A stretch of DNA of 55,425 nt from Colimorpha sp045640985 (GTDB lineage: Bacteria > Bacteroidota > Bacteroidia > Bacteroidales > P3): positions 1 to 55,425 of the forward strand of contig JAZUFZ010000018.1 of assembly GCA_045640985.1 (NCBI GenBank). Reading direction: 5' to 3'. Below the pieces are notes generated by a model. That model had not been told where the DNA came from, searched no databases, and worked only from the letters and a program-made list of their open reading frames with translations. Positions 50,100 through 55,425 of the stretch are shown here, in pieces (within the stretch, counting starts at the first letter, position 1; each line of letters begins with the position of its first letter). A program made the translations under genes and the position numbers.

Positions 50100-50351
50100 A
50101 TGAACACAAAAACGACAATAAAAATCTATGAATGGGCATCTTATATCTGTATAATAGGTGCTACCGTATTGTGTATTCTTCATGAAGTGCAGTATCTTGT
50201 TTTTGCTGCTTTGCTTCTGGCGGTAGGAATGTTTATGAGAATGCTGATGGAACGGACTCGTCGGCAGGACTGTGAAGCAGAAATAGATGAACTGCGGGAG
50301 GACATGAGGCGTCTTACGCTACTGCTGGCTCAGGAAAAAGAGAAAAAATAA
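50100..50351 (+). CDS. Small two-segment membrane protein
   Basis: This is an 83-residue protein with two membrane segments (about 11-29 and 32-50) and a charged helical tail, RTRRQDCEAEIDELREDMRR, likely a coiled coil. No family is recognised. The start at 50100 fits the promoter and the first predicted segment; the longer frame to 50007 would run across the promoter. It precedes efp by 27 bp in the same direction and is probably cotranscribed. Confidence 0.72.
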   Translation: MNTKTTIKIYEWASYICIIGATVLCILHEVQYLVFAALLLAVGMFMRMLMERTRRQDCEAEIDELREDMRRLTLLLAQEKEKK

Positions 50352-50378
50352 TTTAATCATTCATACATATTTATTTTT

Positions 50379-50942
50379 ATGGCAACAACCACTGATATTA
50401 AGAACGGACTTTGTATTTTTTTCAACAACGATATCTACTCTATCGTTGAGTTTCTCCATGTGAAACCTGGTAAAGGTGCCGCTTTTGTTCGCACCAAGAT
50501 GCGCAGTGTGAAAACCGGTCGTATTCTTGAAAATACCTTCCCTTCAGGTGCAAAGATTGATATTGTTCGCGTAGAACGCCGTCCTTACACTTATCTTTAT
50601 AAAGAAGGTGACCTTCACATGTTTATGCACACCGAGACTTACGAGCAGATTGGTATAGAAGAGGCTATCATCAATGCTCCTCAGTTCCTGAAACCTGATC
50701 AGTATGTGGAAATTACCGTTCAGGCTGATACAGAAACACCGCTGCTTTGCGAACTTCCTCCTTTCATTGAAACAGTTGTAACTTATACAGAACCTGGTTT
50801 CAAAGGCAATACGGCAACTAACGCTATGAAGGACGCTACTGTTGAACCAGGCGTTTCTATCCGCGTTCCGCTGTTTATCGAAGAAGGTGAGCGTATCAAG
50901 GTAGATACCCGTACCTGCGAATATGCTGAAAGAATAAAATAA
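50379..50942 (+). CDS. efp: Translation elongation factor P
   Basis: This is a 187-residue, three-domain protein that rescues ribosomes stalled at polyproline. The N-terminal loop has the conserved HVKPGKGAAF with Lys at the tip, where other bacteria carry a modification. The C-terminal part has EPGFKGNTATNAMKDATVEP and IRVPLFIEEGERIKVDTRTC. No modification enzyme (EpmA, EarP) is nearby. A strong terminator follows at 50960-51008. Confidence 0.97.
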   Translation: MATTTDIKNGLCIFFNNDIYSIVEFLHVKPGKGAAFVRTKMRSVKTGRILENTFPSGAKIDIVRVERRPYTYLYKEGDLHMFMHTETYEQIGIEEAIINAPQFLKPDQYVEITVQADTETPLLCELPPFIETVVTYTEPGFKGNTATNAMKDATVEPGVSIRVPLFIEEGERIKVDTRTCEYAERIK

Positions 50943-50959
50943 TATCTTTTTCATAACTG

Positions 50960-51008
50960 CAAATTGATAGGTACCACTCACCAGTGGAACTTATCAATTT
51001 GTTTTTTT
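50960..51008 (+). terminator. Terminator after efp
   Basis: A long imperfect stem (CAAATTGATA pairing with TATCAATTTG, and CCACT with AGTGG) is followed by a run of seven T at 51002-51008. It lies only 12 bp before the next start at 51021. Confidence 0.85.
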
Positions 51009-51020
51009 GTCTGTCTGTCC

Positions 51021-52010
51021 ATGAAAAGATTAATTATGGTTTTGTGTGCGGCTTTGCTGGTCGCCGGATGTTCCCAAAAGAAAGGAAATACTGTTGCTGG
51101 GTCCTCAGCCAAAGATTATACACAGGTACAAGTTCCGGATTTCTCTGCCGACTCTGCGCTATCGTTTGCCAAGGCTCAGCTGGATTTCGGTCCTCGAACC
51201 CCCAACAGTCAGAGTGCGTCCCAGTGTGAACAATATCTCGTTTCCCAGATGAATCGGTGGTGCGATACTGTAATTGTACAGAAGTTCTCAACGACCTTAT
51301 GGAACAATACCGTCGTGAACGGCTCCAATATTATCGGATCTATCAATCCTGCCCATTCTACCCGTATTCTGCTGGCAGCCCATTGGGATTCCCGCCTTTG
51401 GGCTGATCATGATTCTGTTTTGGCTAATCAGAAAAAACCTATCCTCGGAGCTAACGATGGAGCTTCCGGTGTGGCTGTGCTGATGGAACTGGCTCGTGTT
51501 ATGGCTTTCGATACTCCCGATGCAGGAATTGATTTTATTTTCTTCGATGTTGAGGATCAAGGTATCCCTGAATGGGCAGATGAATACAAGGACAACACCT
51601 GGTGCCTGGGCTCTCAATACTGGGCTCAGTATCCTCATGTGCCGTTCTATAAGGCAATATATGGCGTACTTCTGGATATGGTGGGAACTCCCAATCCCCG
51701 TTTCACCATGGAGGAGGTCAGTCGTAAATATGCCCCTCACATCTTAAACAAATACTGGAATGCAGCAGCTTCTCTCGGCTATTCCAATATCTTTGTCAAG
51801 TCTGATACTGACCCTATTCTGGACGACCACTTGTATGTAAACCAGATTGCGGGTATTCCTACAATTGACCTTGTGCAGAACACTCCGGGGAGTTCCTTCT
51901 TCCCTTACTGGCATACGATGGGCGACAACTTTGAGGCGTTGGATGCTTCCACGATGAAGGTTGTGGGCAATCTCTTATTGAAAGTCATCTATGGCGATTA
52001 TGACAAATAG
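51021..52010 (+). CDS. Glutaminyl-peptide cyclotransferase-like M28 lipoprotein
   Basis: This 329-residue protein has a lipoprotein signal ending LLVAGC (Cys at about 16). The zinc-peptidase fold matches bacterial glutaminyl cyclases like that of Porphyromonas gingivalis: LLAAHWDSRLWAD, GANDGASGVAVLMELAR (zinc Asp), FFDVEDQG (zinc Glu), WCLGSQYWA, LLDMVG, LDDHLYVN and YWHTMGDN (zinc His). It would convert N-terminal Gln of exported proteins to pyroglutamate, a role that fits an organism with type IX secretion. An M28 aminopeptidase is the alternative. I chose the start at 51021, after the terminator. It overlaps the Rieske-like gene by 11 bp. Confidence 0.85.
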   Translation: MKRLIMVLCAALLVAGCSQKKGNTVAGSSAKDYTQVQVPDFSADSALSFAKAQLDFGPRTPNSQSASQCEQYLVSQMNRWCDTVIVQKFSTTLWNNTVVNGSNIIGSINPAHSTRILLAAHWDSRLWADHDSVLANQKKPILGANDGASGVAVLMELARVMAFDTPDAGIDFIFFDVEDQGIPEWADEYKDNTWCLGSQYWAQYPHVPFYKAIYGVLLDMVGTPNPRFTMEEVSRKYAPHILNKYWNAAASLGYSNIFVKSDTDPILDDHLYVNQIAGIPTIDLVQNTPGSSFFPYWHTMGDNFEALDASTMKVVGNLLLKVIYGDYDK

Positions 52011-52422
52011 AGTTTTATTCGTTTTCCTGGCTGGTATCCTGCTTCTGTGTGGCTGTAAGGATCAGGAGCGGTGCAATACCCCTATCGGGGATGCCCGTTG
52101 CACCATTGAGCCCGACTCTCCGCTCTATCATTCCCTTAACACGGTTGGGGGATATGAATATCTTATAGGCGGGTATCGCGGGCTGGTGGTCATCCGTACG
52201 GCGCTGAATGACTTTATATGTTTTGAGCGGGCATGTCCGGCTTGTCATGAGGTGGCGGTTGAAGCTTCTTCCGACTGGGGGGCAAGTGTATTGGAGTGTC
52301 CGCAATGTGGAAGCCGGTTTAGTTCTTACACGGATGGAATCCCTCTGGATGGAAGTGCTACCCGGTGTCCGCTCAATCAGTACAGTACCACCTTCGACGG
52401 CAGAAGTCTTCATATTTACTAA
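52000..52422 (+). CDS. Rieske-like lipoprotein with altered cluster ligands
   Basis: This is a 140-residue protein with a lipoprotein signal, MTNRVLFVFLAGILLLCGC. The rest has the Rieske pattern: two ligand loops and a closing GIPLDGSATRCPLNQYSTTF, as in Rieske ferredoxins. However, the usual C-x-H and C-x-x-H loops read CPACHE and CPQCGS, so the second His is replaced by Cys. It may bind a different cluster or zinc. Its start overlaps the cyclase gene by 11 bp, implying coupling. It ends in a 4-bp convergent overlap with namZ. Confidence 0.78.
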   Translation: MTNRVLFVFLAGILLLCGCKDQERCNTPIGDARCTIEPDSPLYHSLNTVGGYEYLIGGYRGLVVIRTALNDFICFERACPACHEVAVEASSDWGASVLECPQCGSRFSSYTDGIPLDGSATRCPLNQYSTTFDGRSLHIY

Positions 52423-53636
52423 TCCTCGTATAGGAGGAATTTTGCACGTACGGCCTTGAATTTTTCGAGACCGTCCTGCCAGCTGGCACGTATTTCCTTT
52501 TCAGAAGTGTTGCTTTCCAGCTGTTGCCTGAGTTTGCGGGTTCCGGCAAGTTTATCGAAGAAATTGTTCTTTAGGAAGAATTTCTCCTTCGGTGTGTTGC
52601 GGTACATCCTTATCAGGTATTTTAGATTTATGGAATCACCAATAGCGGCCTCTCTCAGGTCCAAGCCGTAGCATGTTATGTTTTTGAATGGAGGATTTTC
52701 GCTGACTCCCTTGATCGCCACTGGGGTAAAGGTGATGTTAGGGTAAGGGTAATCGGGGGCTCCCACCACCTCAAAGGGGTATTCCGTGCCGCGTCCCACG
52801 CTGATGTTGGCACCTTCAAACCAGCAGAGGCTGGGATAGAGGCTTATCGCCTGTTCGGTTTTAAGGTTGGGACTTGGGGCTACGGGAAGCACATAACGGT
52901 CGCCATGTTTCCATCCCTGGAGTTTCACGATATTGAGTTCATATCCTTCTTTCGCAGGAGCATGTTCCTGGTCAATCATCAAGGCATATTCTCCTATCGT
53001 CATTCCGTAGAGTATCGGCGTGCCGGGGCGCATTCCTACAAAACTTACCAGCTCTGAATCCAGTACAGGACCGTCGATTCTTCCGCCGTTGGGGTTTGGC
53101 CGGTCAAGCACTATCAGCTTGCATCCGTTTTCTGCACAGGCCTCCATCACATAATGCAAGGTAGAGATATAGGTATAGAACCGGCATCCTACATCCTGAA
53201 GGTCAAAAACCACCACATCCACTCCCTGCATCTGTCCGGGAGTAGGTTTCTTGTTGCTGCCATAGAGTGAGACCACTTCCAGTCCGGTTTTTTCGTCGCG
53301 TCCGCTGGTAATGGCCGCTCCGGCCTCCGCCTGACCGCGGAAACCGTGTTCAGGACAGAATATTTTTTCTATTGCTATGCCTTCGGCAAGCAGCGTATCT
53401 ACCAGATGGGTCTTCCCTACAAGGGAGGTGTGGTTTGCCACTACTGCCACCCGTTTCTCCTTCAGGAGGGGAAGATAAAGTCCGGTACGTTCTGCGCCGG
53501 TCTTCAAGGTAGTCTGGACGGTCGCGCCTGAAGGAACTGGTTTCTGTCCGGTGGCGTTGCAGCCATAAAGACAGCTTATCATCAGAAGGCAGAGCCCCAG
53601 AATATACTTTGGCATCATATAGCGTTTCTTTTTCAT
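52419..53636 (-). CDS. namZ: Exo-beta-N-acetylmuramidase family lipoprotein (DUF1343/NamZ)
   Basis: This 405-residue protein has a lipoprotein signal ending ISCLYGC. The family motifs are VVANHTSLVG, FCPEHGFRGQ, SLYGSNKKPT, VFDLQDVGCRFYTYISTLHY, LDRPNPNGG and FEGANISVGRGTEYPFEVVG. DUF1343 proteins related to Bacillus NamZ (GH171) remove terminal N-acetylmuramic acid from peptidoglycan fragments. It follows trpS after 71 bp in the same direction, and its stop overlaps that of the Rieske-like gene. Confidence 0.92.
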   Translation of the reverse strand: MKKKRYMMPKYILGLCLLMISCLYGCNATGQKPVPSGATVQTTLKTGAERTGLYLPLLKEKRVAVVANHTSLVGKTHLVDTLLAEGIAIEKIFCPEHGFRGQAEAGAAITSGRDEKTGLEVVSLYGSNKKPTPGQMQGVDVVVFDLQDVGCRFYTYISTLHYVMEACAENGCKLIVLDRPNPNGGRIDGPVLDSELVSFVGMRPGTPILYGMTIGEYALMIDQEHAPAKEGYELNIVKLQGWKHGDRYVLPVAPSPNLKTEQAISLYPSLCWFEGANISVGRGTEYPFEVVGAPDYPYPNITFTPVAIKGVSENPPFKNITCYGLDLREAAIGDSINLKYLIRMYRNTPKEKFFLKNNFFDKLAGTRKLRQQLESNTSEKEIRASWQDGLEKFKAVRAKFLLYED

Positions 53637-53649
53637 ATTATATTTAAGA

Positions 53650-53679
53650 ATAGGGAACCCGATTCCAGAGGTTCCCTAT
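53650..53679 (-). terminator. Possible hairpin between trpS and namZ
   Basis: TAGGGAACC (53651-53659) pairs with GGTTCCCTA (53670-53678), 29 bp past the trpS stop. The sequence after it in the leftward direction is only mildly T-rich, so it may be a weak terminator or an attenuator ahead of namZ. Confidence 0.5.
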
Positions 53680-53707
53680 AATGTATTTGCTTTATATTAT
53701 AAGGAAT

Positions 53708-54706
53708 TCAGTTCCGGTATCCAATTACTTTTCTCACTTCGTCAATGGTCTTGCGGGCGCTTTCGCGGGCTTTCTCCTTGCCCTGGTTCATGATCCGGGT
53801 AAGGTAGGCCTCATCGGCGCTCAGCTCCAGAATGCGCTGGCGGAAAGGTTCCACGAAATTCACCATATCTTCGGCCAGCTGCTTCTTCATGTCGCCGTAG
53901 CGGATCTCGCAGCGGTTGTAGAGGTCGTTGAAATATTCTACCGTATCGGGCTTTGAAACCACTTTCATCAGCGTAAACAGATTTTCAATCTCTTCGGGCT
54001 TCTGCTGGTTCATCTCGGTAGGACCGGAATCGGTCTTGGCGCGCATGATTTTCTTGCGTATTACGGAAGGCTCATCCACAAAGAATATCGCGTTGCCTTC
54101 ACCTTCGGATTTTCCCATCTTTCCGCTGCCGTTGAGACCGGGAATCTTCACGAGATTGTCGCCGTAGTTGAATGCCTGCGGGAGCGGGAATGTCTCGCTG
54201 TGATACATACTGTTGAATCTTCCGGCAAAGGTGCGGGTCATCTCAAGATGCTGCTCTTGGTCCTTTCCCACGGGCACCTTCGTAGCCTTGTGGATGAGGA
54301 TGTCGGCAGCCATAAGGGTGGGGTAGGTCAGCAGACCGGCATTTACGTTGTTGGGTTGCTGGCGAACCTTGTCCTTGAACGAGGTTACGCGCTCCAGTTC
54401 TCCCAGATAGGCGTTCATGTTCAGGAACAGATAAAGCTCTACGGTCTCGGGCAGGTCGCTCTGGAGATAGATGGTAGCCTTCTCAGGATCGAGGCCGGCA
54501 GCCAGATATTCCACCAGAATCTGACGCGCATTTGCATAGAGATGCTCCGGAGTCGGGTGGGTAGTCAGGGAGTGATAGTCGGCAATGAAGAAGAAGCAGT
54601 CGTGCTCCTCCTGCATCTTCACAAAGTTGCGCAGCGCGCCGAAGTAGTTGCCTAAATGGATGTTTCCGGTAGGGCGGATTCCGCTACAAACGATTTCCCT
54701 TTTCAT
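53708..54706 (-). CDS. trpS: Tryptophanyl-tRNA synthetase
   Basis: This is a 332-residue class I synthetase that charges tRNA-Trp. The HIGH-equivalent is GNIHLGNYFG near residue 14 and the KMSKS-equivalent is GSGKMGKSEG near 195. FFFIADYHSLT, LTYPTLMAADIL and VGKDQEQHLEMTR are typical. The length is normal. It is preceded in the same direction by a 68-residue small ORF, 58 bp upstream. Confidence 0.96.
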   Translation of the reverse strand: MKREIVCSGIRPTGNIHLGNYFGALRNFVKMQEEHDCFFFIADYHSLTTHPTPEHLYANARQILVEYLAAGLDPEKATIYLQSDLPETVELYLFLNMNAYLGELERVTSFKDKVRQQPNNVNAGLLTYPTLMAADILIHKATKVPVGKDQEQHLEMTRTFAGRFNSMYHSETFPLPQAFNYGDNLVKIPGLNGSGKMGKSEGEGNAIFFVDEPSVIRKKIMRAKTDSGPTEMNQQKPEEIENLFTLMKVVSKPDTVEYFNDLYNRCEIRYGDMKKQLAEDMVNFVEPFRQRILELSADEAYLTRIMNQGKEKARESARKTIDEVRKVIGYRN

Positions 54707-54764
54707 ACAGGATATTCAATTACATTAGTGTTGCTTCGCGAGGCCTCACGGCTTTCGGAAGAAT

Positions 54765-54971
54765 TCAGTTCAGAAAGAGTTTTATTTTCACGTCTTTTAC
54801 GTTCACACACTGGCAGCAGCGGGCGAAATTCAGGATATTCTCCACCGCCTTCATCGAGGGTCGTTCAATAGTGTTAGCCATTCGGGTCGCATCCTTGTCT
54901 GCCACACCTTTTGAAGCGGACTTCATGTTTGTTACTTCATTATTAGAAGACAATTCGTAGTCTTGCATCAT
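54765..54971 (-). CDS. Small conserved-looking protein
   Basis: This is a 68-residue ORF. The second half, RPSMKAVENILNFARC and the closing KDVKIKLFLN, resembles short Bacteroidales proteins with an RPS...FxxxFAR pattern and a terminal hydrophobic LFLN-type end. The first half is Ser/Asn-rich. No signal or membrane segment is present. It lies upstream of trpS with a 58-bp gap. A clear promoter box is not seen. The resemblance is from memory and not checked. Confidence 0.5.
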   Translation of the reverse strand: MMQDYELSSNNEVTNMKSASKGVADKDATRMANTIERPSMKAVENILNFARCCQCVNVKDVKIKLFLN

Positions 54972-55191
54972 ACGCAGGAAATTGGTTCTACAATAGGTTT
55001 CTTAAGCTGTTTTCACCCATATAAACTGCAAAATTCTATTTTTATTGTGCAAAAATGAAAATTTAACATTTCAGCCCCTTTTCTCCCTCATTTCAGCCGC
55101 CCCTTAGGGCCGGGATAGTATCTCCGAGGCAATGCCGCGGCATTTCCCATATAGACCGACCTGCCCGAAAAATTGATTTTTTTAGGATTTC

Positions 55192-55425
55192 TTTCCGTAT
55201 GTAATACAGTCACTTGTATGAGGTAACTCCCTTCTATCTTTTTTTTATCTTCTTTTTATCTTTTTTCTATCTCTTATTCTAAGGAAAGGAGATAAAAAGA
55301 AGATAATATGGAGATAAAAAGAAGATAAGAGGGAGTTACCGCAGAGAAAAGCCTGAGATACAAGCCCCTGGAGACATGTTAAAGGAATACAAAAAGCCTC
55401 CCGGACAGACCTTTCGGGCAAGGGC
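55192..55425 (+). repeat. Family-1 11-bp-phased repeat, copy 4, with flanks
   Basis: The core, 55222-55340, is a 119-bp palindrome like copies 1 and 2. The left flank reads TATGTAATACAGTCACTTGTA. The right flank, 55341-55425, is nearly identical to the reverse complement of 219-303 and runs to the window's end. It therefore lies in inverse orientation to copy 1, 55 kb away. The interval 54972-55425 contains no gene. Confidence 0.9.

Overview
The window looks like a chromosomal segment of a member of the Bacteroidales (phylum Bacteroidota). Most intergenic starts are preceded by TAnnTTTG -7 boxes, often with TTTG about 20 bp upstream, and ribosome binding sites are weak. The gene families also fit: OmpA-like porins, DUF1343/NamZ, GSCFA, fused RibBA, a BspA-like leucine-rich repeat protein with a type IX secretion C-terminal tail, a bacterial glutaminyl cyclase lipoprotein, and short lipoproteins. 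I would not name a family or genus. No insertion sequence, prophage, CRISPR array or rRNA is visible; the only tRNA is tRNA-Glu(TTC).

Layout. 1-645: start of a leftward gene, an 11-bp-phased repeat element and the ribBA promoter. 646-5764: ribBA, a small membrane protein, a VWA-like membrane protein and a polysaccharide flippase. 5920-11488: two tandem secreted C69 dipeptidases, a stomatin-tail-like membrane protein, a Gln-rich coiled-coil/beta-barrel protein and a conserved protein of unknown function. 11592-11951: tRNA-Glu with rpsT. 12109-22449: repeat element A, then ubiE/menG, dnaE, a GSCFA protein, ddl, an IMPACT protein, a UvrD/PcrA helicase and dtd. 22452-28118: aroE, an A+T-rich accessory island of four unrecognised genes around another repeat element, and an aldehyde dehydrogenase. 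28132-32841: an ECF sigma factor, a membrane protein and an ABC exporter, preceded by a DUF5714 protein and an HD hydrolase. 33099-36000: purN, a GT4 glycosyltransferase and an OmpA protein. 36114-43854: a major OmpA porin, pgi, ssb, mutY, hpf, xerC, an arginase-fold protein and a lone rnfA. 44080-49904: a tiny lipoprotein, a repeat element, a T9SS leucine-rich repeat protein, a small outer-membrane protein, manA with a His/Cys tail and a DUF4369-like protein. 50100-54971: efp, glutaminyl cyclase, a Rieske-like lipoprotein, namZ, trpS and a small conserved ORF. 54972-55425: a fourth repeat element.

The strongest unexplained signal is a set of intergenic elements built from 11-bp units, about one DNA helical turn. 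One family (four copies) is a 108-119 bp imperfect palindrome bounded by GGTAACTCCC/GGGAGTTACC. Its length is a multiple of 11 plus 9, and one copy lacks exactly one unit. A second family (two copies) has an 11-bp array on each side of an identical 42-bp core, and in both copies it lies 51-52 bp upstream of a TAnnTTTG box. Together they suggest helically phased protein-binding arrays upstream of promoters. This is inference from the sequence alone.
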